This document shows, piece by piece, positions 49,919 through 59,373 of a stretch of DNA of 64,000 nt (its first letter is position 1; every line of letters begins with the position of its first letter). A model generated the notes under the pieces. It made no database searches. It saw only the letters and a program-made list of their open reading frames with translations, and was not told the origin of the DNA. The translations under genes and the position numbers were made by a program. The DNA is from Rhodospirillaceae bacterium (lineage in GTDB: Bacteria > Pseudomonadota > Alphaproteobacteria > Kiloniellales > DSM-21159): assembly GCA_006969625.1 (NCBI GenBank), contig CP030885.1, positions 496,001 through 560,000 on the forward strand, in the 5' to 3' direction.

Positions 49919-50716
49919 ATGCGGCAGACGCTCCGGTCGACGACGCCGCCGCGGCCGGGGGCGGCGAGAGCGCGGACCGCCAGATCGCCGGGCATCGGCG
50001 ACCTGCCGGTGACGGCGGGGTTGGTCCTCGACTTCGACGCGAACCGTGGGGTGACGACCTCCTCCGGGAACCAGGTCGAGGCGATCGCCGACCAACGGAG
50101 CGGCGCCGTCGTCAGCCAGTTCCGCAGCGCCAAGGCGACGCTCGAGGTCTCCGGCGCGGTCACGCACCTGCGCGCGCCGGCCGTCAACAACTCCGGCTAT
50201 CAGGGCGACCTGACCGCGCCGCTGGTCCAGCCGGCCGGTGCGTTCGGTTTGACGGTCTGCGCCGTGGTGCGTCCCGCCGCGAGCGGCCAAGTCTTCGCGT
50301 CTTTCATGGAACTGTGGCGCGGCCAGCAGGTCGCAACCGAGCAGTTCTTGTTCGTCGTCAACTTCGGAGACGACGGCGCGACGCACGACGACTTGCGGGT
50401 TCAAGCCCGGAACGACGCGGTGCCGATCAACGAACTGACCGTCTGGTCCGGGGCCGGCCTGTCGTCGGCGCACTGGAACGCCCTGGCCGTGCGCATTGCG
50501 CCCGATCATGTGAAGCTCTGGAACGGCGACGCGTCGAACGCCGTGCCGAGGGGTTTTGCCGCGTTGAGCCTGGAGGTCGGCGCCGTCATGTTCCCGGGCA
50601 ACTACTACTCCTCGCCGTCGCTCGACATCGCGCGGTCCCTGGCCTTCGCCCGCGCGCTGTCCGACGCGGAGGTGGCCGAGACGCTGGCCTACCTGCAGCA
50701 GCGCTACGCGGCGTGA
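49919..50716 (+). CDS. LamG/concanavalin-like phage-associated protein
   Basis: 265 residues. A basic Pro/Arg N-terminus is followed by a LamG-like beta-sandwich: GLVLDFDANRGVTTSSGNQV, DQRSGAVVSQFRSAKATLEV, AFGLTVCAVVRPAASGQVFA, WNALAVRIAPDHVKLWNGDA and a typical end, SLDIARSLAFARALSDAEVA. Such domains occur in phage tail or adhesion proteins. The ATG at 49919 has GGAGAGG upstream. Next to an endolysin and a holin it is best read as part of a prophage or tailocin-like remnant. Its last bases overlap the convergent FkbM gene. Confidence 0.72.
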   Translation: MRQTLRSTTPPRPGAARARTARSPGIGDLPVTAGLVLDFDANRGVTTSSGNQVEAIADQRSGAVVSQFRSAKATLEVSGAVTHLRAPAVNNSGYQGDLTAPLVQPAGAFGLTVCAVVRPAASGQVFASFMELWRGQQVATEQFLFVVNFGDDGATHDDLRVQARNDAVPINELTVWSGAGLSSAHWNALAVRIAPDHVKLWNGDASNAVPRGFAALSLEVGAVMFPGNYYSSPSLDIARSLAFARALSDAEVAETLAYLQQRYAA

Positions 50717-51657
50717 GGACAGCCCTGCCGCGCCGGGCGCAGCAGCAGATCGCCGCTTTCGGGGCGCTGGCGCGCCGGGCGCAGCAGCAAGCCTCCGCCC
50801 CAGCGCCGGGCACCGATCTCGAAGACCTCGTAGCCCTCGGGCACCGCGGCCAGCAGGGCGGCCAGGTCGGGCAGCTTGGCCCGCGTCATCGGGCTGTACT
50901 CCATGACGATGGCCGGCCGGTCGCGGCGCAGGGTGTCGCGCAGACCGGCCAGCACCTCCGCTTCGAAGCCGTCGGTGTCGATCTTGACGAGCTGCACGGC
51001 AGGGACGGACAGCTCGGCCAGGGCGTCGTCGCCGCGACGCACCGGCAGGCGGTGGATGCGGGGCGCGCCGATGGTGCGCACCGCGGGGTCGAAGCTGCCG
51101 GTCTGCACCGCGCTCGGGTCTTCCTGGTACGCCAAGGTGGCCTCGGCCGCGCCGAGACCGAAGCGCAGCAGCGTGGCGTTGTCGCGTCCGTTCGCCGCCA
51201 GGGCGCGCTCCAGCCGCGCGGCGAAGCGCGGCAGCGGCTCGACCGCGACGACATGGGCCGCACGCCGGCTCATGAAGAGGGTGTGCTGTCCGACATTGGC
51301 GCCGACATCGAGGAAGGTGCCGCTGGCGCCGCGCTGCGCCGCGGCCTCCTGCGCCAACTGAGCCAGCAGCGTCAAGAGATGCCGCTCGTAGGCGCCGCGC
51401 ACGGCGACCCACTAGTCGAGGAGGTTGTGCAGGTTGCCCTCCCAGACGCCGCCGTCGAAGGGCGTCGCGAAGGCGTGCTGGAAGCGTCCGGGCGGCAGGA
51501 CCGCCCGCAGCAGACGTGTCAGGCCGGGCATCTGGGGCAGCGTGCCAGCGAGTGCCCTTGCCGCACGCATGCGCCAGCGGATCTCGCGCGAACTGGGTTG
51601 CAGCACGATCCTGACCTGCGAGGAGTCTCCCGAACGTGGCCTGCAGCATGCCCGCAT
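50704..51657 (-). pseudogene. FkbM family methyltransferase interrupted by an in-frame TAG
   Basis: One frame from 51657 to 50704, broken only by TAG at 51412-51414. The first part ends VWEGNLHNLLD and the second continues WVAVRGAYERHLLTLLAQLA. In FkbM proteins this spot usually reads IDWxV, so TAG most likely replaced TGG (Trp). The rest is complete: FLDVGANVGQHTLFMSRRAA, VVAVEPLPRFAARLERALAA and VKIDTDGFEAEVLAGLRDTL. The C-terminus has a duplicated LLLRPARQ encoded by an 18-bp repeat 42 bp apart. Product would be an O-methyltransferase. Likely a recent pseudogene; amber suppression is not excluded. Confidence 0.8.
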
Positions 51658-51793
51658 TTCGGGTGCCGGCCAAGGCGTTTGCGGGCGCGGCGAGGGCGCG
51701 CGCCGGGCGGTCTACGCCCGCGCGTTCGTCGAGGTTGCGGCGCGCCGGGGCTAGGCTCCGGGACTGGCGACCCGTGCTGGGGGCCGCGCTGGG

Positions 51794-52186
51794 ATGCCGG
51801 ACATGCCGCTCGACTGGTCACGCTACCCCAACTTCGCCGCGCGCGAGTTCGCCTGCCAGGAGACGGGCGAATGCGCCATGGACGCGGACTTCCTCGGCCG
51901 CTTGCAGATCCTGCGCGACTGCGTCGGCCGGCCGCTGGTCGTCGCCTCCGGCTACCGTTCGCCCCGCCACTCGATCGAGGCCGCCAAGGCGCAGCCCGGC
52001 GCCCATGCCGCGGGCCAGGCCGCGGACATGCGGTGTTCCGGCGAGTTGGCCGTGGCGGTGCTCTATCACGCCCTGCGGCTGGAGTTCCGCGGCATCGGCG
52101 TGCAGCAGAAGGGGCCGCACGCCGGCCGCTACATCCACCTCGATACCTGGTCGCAGCGCAAGGCGCCGACCGTGTGGAGCTACTGA
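51794..52186 (+). CDS. M15 family peptidase, phage endolysin-like
   Basis: 130 residues of a peptidase M15A fold that cuts peptidoglycan peptide cross-links. Visible: YPNFAAREFACQETGECAMD, LGRLQILRDCVGRPLVVASG, YRSPRHSIEAAKAQPGAHAA (with SxHxxxxA-type zinc His/Asp region AHAAGQAADMR) and GRYIHLDTWSQRKAP with the second His and Asp. Lack of a signal peptide fits release by a holin, which is encoded 1 bp downstream. ATG at 51794. Confidence 0.85.
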   Translation: MPDMPLDWSRYPNFAAREFACQETGECAMDADFLGRLQILRDCVGRPLVVASGYRSPRHSIEAAKAQPGAHAAGQAADMRCSGELAVAVLYHALRLEFRGIGVQQKGPHAGRYIHLDTWSQRKAPTVWSY

Positions 52187-52187
52187 C

Positions 52188-52601
52188 ATGGTCGGCGCTC
52201 TGCTTCCCATCCTTGGCGGTATCGGCTCGACCATCGCCAAGAACCTGTTCCCCGACCCGGCCGACGAGCTGAAGCGCAAGGAGCTGGAGCAGCGATTTCA
52301 GCAGCAGGTGCTCGCGCAGTCCGGCGAGATCGAGCGGGCCGCCGCCGATATCATCAAGACCGAGGCCAGCTCCGAGCACTGGATCACCGCGACGTGGCGG
52401 CCGATCCTGATGCTGGTCATCATCGCCATCATCGCCAACAACTACCTGTTCGGGCCGTACCTGGAGGCGATTTTCAACATCGCGATCGTGCTGCCCCTGG
52501 ATGACCGGCTGTGGGATCTGCTGACCATCGGCGTCGGCGGCTACGTGGTCGGGCGCTCCGGCGAGAAGATCGTGGAGCGGTGGCGGGGCGGTCAAGGGTA
52601 G
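52188..52601 (+). CDS. Holin of the 3TM/gene-transfer type
   Basis: 137-residue membrane protein. The N-terminal helix LLPILGGIGSTIAKNLF, an amphipathic segment ELEQRFQQQVLAQSGEIERA, then hydrophobic helices ILMLVIIAIIANNYLF and LEAIFNIAIVLPL and a tail DLLTIGVGGYVVGRSGEKIV. It matches the 3TM holin family linked to gene transfer agents and prophages. It starts 1 bp after the endolysin stop, a classic lysis cassette. The cassette is not accompanied by capsid or tail genes. Confidence 0.85.
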   Translation: MVGALLPILGGIGSTIAKNLFPDPADELKRKELEQRFQQQVLAQSGEIERAAADIIKTEASSEHWITATWRPILMLVIIAIIANNYLFGPYLEAIFNIAIVLPLDDRLWDLLTIGVGGYVVGRSGEKIVERWRGGQG

Positions 52602-52781
52602 CGCCGTGGACGCGCCGCCGCCTCCGTTTCGCGTGGAACAACGGCCGAACATCTTCCCAGGGCCTTTCCCAGGGAAACTGGCGTCGGTTCGTGAGAAGTT
52701 CGCGCGATCTCGTGCGACGAACGGGCGGTGCCGTTCGCGCTGCGGTCCGGTCAGGAATGGCGGAATTCCGCGGGAAAGCGG

Positions 52782-52856
<75 letters not shown>

Positions 52857-53110
52857 GCCGGGGCCTTCGATCCGGGCCTCGGTCGGGCGGAGGCGGACGA
52901 AGGCCGAATGGCACGCGGAAGCCGGCTCCCGCGTGCGGGCGCCTATGTGCCACTTGGACTGCGGCCGCGCAAGGCTCTTTCGGGCATGTTCCCCGCCGAA
53001 TCCCGGATGCGGCGGCCGCGCTGCATCCCCTGCGAAGGGGGTGCGCTGCCACGTCGAGGCCATTGTCCGGCCTTGACCCGGCCGCAGCGCCTTGGCAGAC
53101 CGGAGCCGTC

Positions 53111-53275
53111 ATGAGCGACCAGCCGCCCAAGCCGAACAGCCAGGCTGCGCGCGAGGCGCGACTGGCCGAAGCGCTGCGCGCCAACCTGCGTCGGCGCAAG
53201 GCGCAGCAGCGCGAGCGGCACCAAGGCGAAGCGGCGTCGGCGCCATCGCCCAAGCCGGCGGCGAAGCCGGAGTAG
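53111..53275 (+). CDS. Small basic protein
   Basis: 54 residues: KPNSQAAREARLAEALRANL, RRRKAQQRERHQGEA, then Ser/Pro/Ala/Lys tail. Highly charged, helical, no domain. ATG at 53111 with a purine-rich leader. Short proteins of this kind precede murA in related bacteria. Function unknown. Confidence 0.6.
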   Translation: MSDQPPKPNSQAAREARLAEALRANLRRRKAQQRERHQGEAASAPSPKPAAKPE

Positions 53276-53449
53276 CGCGCCCACGACCGGGCTGTGCAGG
53301 GGGGCCGTGCGGGCGGCGGCGGGGGCGGCGCTTGAGCGGCGCCGGGCGATGGTCTAGAAGCCGAAGGGGGCAGTCGTCGTTTACACGCAGTCGCGTCGTC
53401 GGTCGGGCGGTGCGACGCAGCCATCTCCTCTCGGGATATTCCGAACAGC

Positions 53450-54739
<1,290 letters not shown>

Positions 54740-54786
54740 GCCGCTGCCGGCCGGGCTCGGCGGAGAGCAGACGAGGGGCAGCAGCC

Positions 54787-55326
54787 ATGGTGAGCAGAGC
54801 CACGCCGGGGCGACTGAAGCTGCGCGCGCGCAGCGTGGCGGACGTCGACGTGATCGGTGCGCTGCTGCAGGACGCCCTGGTGCCGATCGTCGACATGGAC
54901 TATCTCCGGCGGGAACGGCGTTTCGTCCTGGTCGTCAACCGCTTCATGTGGGAACGCGCCGGGGAGGCGCCGCAGGGGCTGCCGGAGGCGATGGGCGATG
55001 ACGCCCGCTTCGAGGACGGGGAGGCCGGGGCGCAGCGCTTCTGGCGCACCCACGCGGCGCTCGTCTTCGACCGCGTGCGCGCGGTGGCCAGCCGCAACCT
55101 GCCGCGCCGTCGGGAAGGGGCGCTGCTGAACCTGCTGACCGTCGCCAGCGAGCCGCGGCGCATCACGCTGTACTTCTCGGGCGGCGCCCAACTTCGGCTC
55201 GAGGTCGCCGACATTCGCTGCCGCCTGGAGGACCTGGGCGAGCCCTGGCCGACGGCGGCGCTGCCTCGCCACGATGAGGACGTGACGGTAGAAGCGCAGG
55301 ACGGCCGGGCGACGGCCGAGAGCTGA
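54787..55326 (+). CDS. DUF2948 family protein
   Basis: 179 residues. Family marks: LKLRARSVADVDVIGALLQD, ALVPIVDMDYLRRERRFVLV, VNRFMWE and the C-terminal beta-strand pair ITLYFSGGAQLRLEVADIRC. It is found almost only in alphaproteobacteria, next to hisD. Function unknown, cytosolic. ATG at 54787, 47 bp behind murA; hisG follows 68 bp later, so they may be cotranscribed. Confidence 0.9.
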   Translation: MVSRATPGRLKLRARSVADVDVIGALLQDALVPIVDMDYLRRERRFVLVVNRFMWERAGEAPQGLPEAMGDDARFEDGEAGAQRFWRTHAALVFDRVRAVASRNLPRRREGALLNLLTVASEPRRITLYFSGGAQLRLEVADIRCRLEDLGEPWPTAALPRHDEDVTVEAQDGRATAES

Positions 55327-55394
55327 AGGCCCGGCCCGGGAGTATTCGGCCGGCGGCTGGACCCCGGCGCCGCCCCGCGCTAAGTACCTGCGCC

Positions 55395-56108
55395 ATGTCG
55401 CCGCCGCCCCAGCCGCAAGCCGCCTCCGAACGCCGCGCCGAGCCCTCGGCCTCCGGCCGCCCGCTCGTGCTGGCCGTGCCGAAGGGACGCATCCTCAAGG
55501 AGCTGGTCCCGCTGCTGGAGCAAGTCGGCATCGTGCCCGAGGCGACCTTCTTCGATGCCGACTCGCGCCAGTTGCGCTTCGCCACCAACGTGGCCGGCCT
55601 CGACGTCATTCGCGTGCGTGCCTTCGATGTGCCGACCTTCGTCGCCCATGGCGCGGCACAGCTCGGCGTGTGCGGCAACGACGTGGTAATGGAGTTCGAC
55701 GACCGGGCGATCTATGCCCCGGTCGACCTGAAGATCGGCTATTGCCGGCTGGCCGTCGCCGAGCCGCGCGGCCACGCCGAGCGCGACGATCCGGGAAGCT
55801 GGCGGCACGTGCGGGTCGCCACCAAGTTCCCCGCCATCGCCAAGCGCCACTTCCGCGCACGTGGCGTCACCGCCGAATGCATCAAGCTGAACGGCGCCAT
55901 GGAGCTGGCGCCGAACCTGGGCCTGAGCCGGCACATCCTCGACCTGGTTTCGACCGGCAGCACCCTGCGCGCCAACGATCTGGTCGAGGTCGAGCAGGTC
56001 GCAGAGGTGACCTCGCGCCTGATCGTCAACCGCGGCGCGCTGACCCGCGATCGGCCGCTGATCGAGCCCTGGATCGCGCGCTTTCGGGAGGCCGTCGATG
56101 CCGCATGA
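55395..56108 (+). CDS. hisG: ATP phosphoribosyltransferase (short form)
   Basis: First enzyme of histidine synthesis: ATP plus PRPP gives N1-(5-phosphoribosyl)-ATP. The 237 residues are the short form without the C-terminal regulatory domain, which needs HisZ as partner (not in this window). Signatures: LVLAVPKGRILKELVPLLEQ, AAQLGVCGNDVVMEFDD, VATKFPAIAKRHFRA, NLGLSRHILDLVSTGSTLRA (PRPP-loop region) and RLIVNRGALTRDRPLIEPWI. Its stop overlaps hisD by 11 bp, so the two are coupled. Confidence 0.94.
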   Translation: MSPPPQPQAASERRAEPSASGRPLVLAVPKGRILKELVPLLEQVGIVPEATFFDADSRQLRFATNVAGLDVIRVRAFDVPTFVAHGAAQLGVCGNDVVMEFDDRAIYAPVDLKIGYCRLAVAEPRGHAERDDPGSWRHVRVATKFPAIAKRHFRARGVTAECIKLNGAMELAPNLGLSRHILDLVSTGSTLRANDLVEVEQVAEVTSRLIVNRGALTRDRPLIEPWIARFREAVDAA

Positions 56109-57405
56109 ACTGAAGATTTCGGACCCCGGCTTCGCTGCGGCCTTTCGCGCCTTCCTGGCCGAGGAACGGGCGCCCGAGGAGGATGTCGCCGGCCGCGTGC
56201 GCGACATTCTCGCCGACGTGCGGGCACGCGGCGATGCGGCGGTGATCGAGCTGACCGCGCGCTTCGACCGCCTGGAGCTGACGCCCGAGTCCTTGCGCAT
56301 CCCCGAGGCGGAGCTCGAGGCCGCGGCCGCGCACTGCGCGCCAGAGGCTCTCGAGGCGCTGCGTCTGGCCGCGCGGCGCATCGAGGCCTACCACGCCCAG
56401 CAGAAGCCGGAGGATGCGGCCTGGACCGACGAGCTGGGGGTGCGCCTGGGCTATCGCTGGACGCCGGTGGCGGCGGCCGGCGCCTACGTGCCGGGCGGGA
56501 CGGCGGCCTATCCGTCCTCGGTGCTGATGAACCTGATCCCGGCCAAGGTCGCCGGCGTGCCGCGGGTGGTGATGATGGTCCCCACGCCCGACGGCAGGAC
56601 GGCGCCATTGGTGCTCGCCGCCGCCCATCTCGCCGGCGTCGACGAGGTCTACCGCATCGGCGGCGCCCAGGCGGTGGCGGCGCTCGCCTACGGCACCGAG
56701 ACGATCGCTCCGGTCGACAAGATCGTCGGGCCGGGCAACGCCTACGTCGCCGAGGCCAAGCGCCAGGTCTTCGGCCGGGTCGGCATCGATTCCATCGCCG
56801 GTCCCTCGGAGATCCTGGTGGTCGCCGACGCCGACAACGACCCGGCCTGGATCGCCGCCGACCTGCTCAGCCAGGCCGAGCACGACCGGGTCTCGCAGTC
56901 GATCCTGATCGCCGAGGACGCCGCGTTCGCCGAGGCGGTCAAGCGCGCCGTCGAGGTGCATCTGCAGCGGCTGCCGCGCACCGAGATCGCCCGCGCGTCC
57001 TGGGAGCGCTTCGGCGCCGTGATCCTGGTCGACGATCTGGAAGGGCAGGCCCCCGCGCTGGTCGATGCCGTCGCGCCGGAGCACCTGGAGCTGGCGGTCG
57101 CCGACCCGGACGCCCTGGTGGCCAGGATCCGCAACGCCGGCAGCATCTTCCTCGGCCGCCACACGCCGGAGGTGCTGGGCGACTACCTCGCCGGCCCCAA
57201 CCACGTGCTGCCCACCGCCCGCAGCGCGCGCTTCGCCTCCGGCCTCTCGACGCTCGACTTCATGAAGCGCAGCTCTCTGCTCGGCGCCGACGCCCGGTCC
57301 CTCGCGGCGCTGGGGCCGGCCGCCGTGGCGCTCGCCGAGGCCGAGGGCCTGGACGCCCATGCGCTCTCGGTGGCGATCCGGCTGAAGGACGCCGCGGCGG
57401 AATGA
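56098..57405 (+). CDS. hisD: Histidinol dehydrogenase
   Basis: Last two steps of histidine synthesis, NAD-dependent four-electron oxidation of L-histidinol to histidine, zinc enzyme. The 435 residues show [80 protein letters not shown], the catalytic Glu-His ([19 protein letters not shown]) and [23 protein letters not shown] at 56098 overlaps hisG. ATGA overlap with the next gene. Confidence 0.97.
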   Translation: MPHELKISDPGFAAAFRAFLAEERAPEEDVAGRVRDILADVRARGDAAVIELTARFDRLELTPESLRIPEAELEAAAAHCAPEALEALRLAARRIEAYHAQQKPEDAAWTDELGVRLGYRWTPVAAAGAYVPGGTAAYPSSVLMNLIPAKVAGVPRVVMMVPTPDGRTAPLVLAAAHLAGVDEVYRIGGAQAVAALAYGTETIAPVDKIVGPGNAYVAEAKRQVFGRVGIDSIAGPSEILVVADADNDPAWIAADLLSQAEHDRVSQSILIAEDAAFAEAVKRAVEVHLQRLPRTEIARASWERFGAVILVDDLEGQAPALVDAVAPEHLELAVADPDALVARIRNAGSIFLGRHTPEVLGDYLAGPNHVLPTARSARFASGLSTLDFMKRSSLLGADARSLAALGPAAVALAEAEGLDAHALSVAIRLKDAAAE

Positions 57406-57875
57406 GCGAGCAGCGGCTGGTCAAGGTCGAGCTCGACGAAAAGACGCTGGTGCGCCGCAACCCGGATGTCGAGCACGAGCGCGCCGTCGCCATCTTCGAC
57501 CTGCTGGAGGACAACCACTTCGCCCCTATTGGCGACTTCCACGGGCCTTACAGCCTGAAGCTGGCGCTCGAGGAGGGCCGGCTGATGTTCCAGATCTACG
57601 ACGCCGGGGAGACGCAGCGCCTCGGCACCATCGGCCTCGCGGTCGGGCCGTTCCGACGCATCGTCAAGGACTACTTCACCGTCTGCGAGAGCTACTTCCA
57701 GGCCATCAAGACCGCCAGCCCCTCGCAGATCGAGGCGATCGACATGGGCCGGCGCGGCCTGCACAACGACGGCGCCGAGCTGCTGCGCGAGCGCCTGAAG
57801 GGCAAGATCGAGATCGACGAGAACACCGCCCGGCGGCTCTTCACCCTCCTGTGCGTCCTGCACATCAAAGGGTGA
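57402..57875 (+). CDS. UPF0262 family protein
   Basis: 157 residues. Family sequence: [80 protein letters not shown] and [20 protein letters not shown]. It is alphaproteobacteria-restricted and nearly always follows hisD. Function unknown; cytosolic, no motifs of catalysis. ATG at 57402 overlaps the hisD stop. Confidence 0.93.
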   Translation: MSEQRLVKVELDEKTLVRRNPDVEHERAVAIFDLLEDNHFAPIGDFHGPYSLKLALEEGRLMFQIYDAGETQRLGTIGLAVGPFRRIVKDYFTVCESYFQAIKTASPSQIEAIDMGRRGLHNDGAELLRERLKGKIEIDENTARRLFTLLCVLHIKG

Positions 57876-57882
57876 TCCGGGA

Positions 57883-58329
57883 ATGGCGCGGGACTTGCCG
57901 GACGCCGTCTTGTTCGCCTGCTCCGAGAACTCGGTGCGCTCGCCCATGGCCGAGGGACTGCTGAAGCATCTGCTCGGCCACAAGATCTACGTCGACTCCG
58001 TCGGCGTGCGCGCGCAGGACGTCAACGGTTTCGCCGTCGCGGTGATGGACGAGATCGGCATCGACATCTCGCGCCACCGCCCGAAGACGTTCGACGATCT
58101 CGAGGACACCTCCTTCGACCTGATCGTCTCGCTCTCGCCGGAAGCGCAGCACTCGGCCGTCGAGATGACCCGCACCATGGCCTGCGACGTGGCGTACTGG
58201 CCGACCTTCGACCCCACCGCCGTCGACGGCAGCCGCGACGACATGCTCGCCGCCTTCCGCCGGACCCGCGACGACCTGATGGCCCGCATCCAACAAAGCT
58301 TTCCCAAGGAACTGAGGGCCGAAGTCTGA
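57883..58329 (+). CDS. Low-molecular-weight protein tyrosine phosphatase / arsenate-reductase-like
   Basis: 148 residues. The phosphate-binding loop is VLFACSENSVRSPMAEGLLK with nucleophile Cys13 and Arg19 (CX5R), and SLSPEAQHS plus a late Asp in AYWPTFDPTA complete the site. It could dephosphorylate tyrosine on exopolysaccharide or other proteins, or reduce arsenate; in this gene order a phosphatase is usual. It lies 7 bp behind UPF0262 and is probably cotranscribed with hisGD. Confidence 0.85.
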   Translation: MARDLPDAVLFACSENSVRSPMAEGLLKHLLGHKIYVDSVGVRAQDVNGFAVAVMDEIGIDISRHRPKTFDDLEDTSFDLIVSLSPEAQHSAVEMTRTMACDVAYWPTFDPTAVDGSRDDMLAAFRRTRDDLMARIQQSFPKELRAEV

Positions 58330-58480
58330 AGCGCGCCGTGCAACCGCCGAATTGTTTGCCTCCGCAACATCGGGTATGGTCGCGCGCGATTGCGGGCGGA
58401 ATGCCAGCCTTGCGCGGCCTTGACCGCCGCGCGGCTCCGACCGATTTGGCGCTCATGCGAAACCAACGACGACGCGAGGC

Positions 58481-58699
58481 ATGTCGAAAGAAGACTTGAT
58501 GGAGTTCCAGGGCACCGTGGTCGAACTGCTGCCCAACGCGATGTTCCGCGTCAAGCTGGACAACGACCACGAAGTGCTCGCCCACACCGCCGGCAAGATG
58601 CGCAAGCACCGCATCCGCGTGCTCGCCGGCGACCGCGTCAACGTCGAGATGACGCCCTACGACCTGACCAAGGGTCGCATCACCTTCCGCTTCAAGTAA
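58481..58699 (+). CDS. infA: Translation initiation factor IF-1
   Basis: 72 residues, an S1/OB-fold protein that binds the ribosomal A site during initiation and is essential. Sequence: [72 protein letters not shown], all canonical. It stands 151 bp after the phosphatase gene, leaving room for its own promoter; maf follows about 20 bp later. Confidence 0.97.
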   Translation: MSKEDLMEFQGTVVELLPNAMFRVKLDNDHEVLAHTAGKMRKHRIRVLAGDRVNVEMTPYDLTKGRITFRFK

Positions 58700-58719
58700 G
58701 CCGGCGGGGCGGCGCACGC

Positions 58720-59373
58720 GTGCGCGCGGAACCCGAGTCTCCCGCCATCGAAGCGCCGGCCGGCCCGGCCGCGCCGGCGCTGGTGCTCGCCTCGGCCTCG
58801 CCGCGGCGGTTGGAGTTGCTGCGCCAGATCGGGCTGCCGCCGGACCTGGTGCGCCCGGCCAAACTGGACGAGACGCCGCTGCCGCGCGAGTTGCCGCGCC
58901 CCTACGCCAAGCGCTTGGCGCGCGCCAAGGCCGAGGCGGTGGCCGCCGCCGAGCCGGAGGCTTTCGTCGTCGCCGCCGACACGGTGGTGGCGCTGGGCCG
59001 CCGCATCCTGCCCAAGGCCGAGGACGAAGCGACCGCGCGGGCCTGCCTGGAGAAGCTCTCGGGCCGCCGGCACACGGTATTCGGCGGCTTGGCCGTGCGC
59101 GCGCCGGACGGACGCTGGGCCGAGCGGATCGCGGTGACCGCGGTCGCCCTCAAGCGCCTGTCGGCCGAGGAGATCGCCGCCTACCTCGCCAGCGGCGAGT
59201 GGCACGGCAAGGCCGGGGGCTATGCGATCCAGGGCCGCGCTGCCGCCTACGTCCCCTGGATCGGCGGCTCCTACAGCAATGTCGTCGGCCTGGATCTGGC
59301 CCTGACGGCCAAGCTGCTGGGCGGCCTCGGCTATCCGGTGACGCGGCGGCTGGCCGCCGGCGACGCCGGGTGA
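58720..59373 (+). CDS. maf: Maf-like nucleotide pyrophosphatase
   Basis: 217 residues. House-cleaning NTP pyrophosphatase (dTTP/UTP-type or modified nucleotides). Signatures: LVLASASPRRLELLRQIGLP, ARAKAEAV, VAADTVVALGRRILPKAED, LSGRRHTVFGGLAV, GKAGGYAIQGRAAAYV and WIGGSYSNVVGLDLALTAKL. The start is GTG at 58720, giving an N-terminal tail of about 16 residues; a later start is possible but lacks ATG. The GTGA overlap with the ribonuclease gene shows coupling. Cytosolic. Confidence 0.93.
   Translation: MRAEPESPAIEAPAGPAAPALVLASASPRRLELLRQIGLPPDLVRPAKLDETPLPRELPRPYAKRLARAKAEAVAAAEPEAFVVAADTVVALGRRILPKAEDEATARACLEKLSGRRHTVFGGLAVRAPDGRWAERIAVTAVALKRLSAEEIAAYLASGEWHGKAGGYAIQGRAAAYVPWIGGSYSNVVGLDLALTAKLLGGLGYPVTRRLAAGDAG

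Noticed and set aside
47233..52272. A 1679-residue open frame running through the whole island
   Set aside because: Protein-like only to about 49880. Beyond that it crosses the LamG gene in another frame and the FkbM and endolysin genes; it is open because of high GC.
55326..55395. A histidine attenuator or riboswitch before hisG
   Set aside because: Only 68 bp between genes, no His-codon-rich leader peptide and no fitting hairpins were seen.
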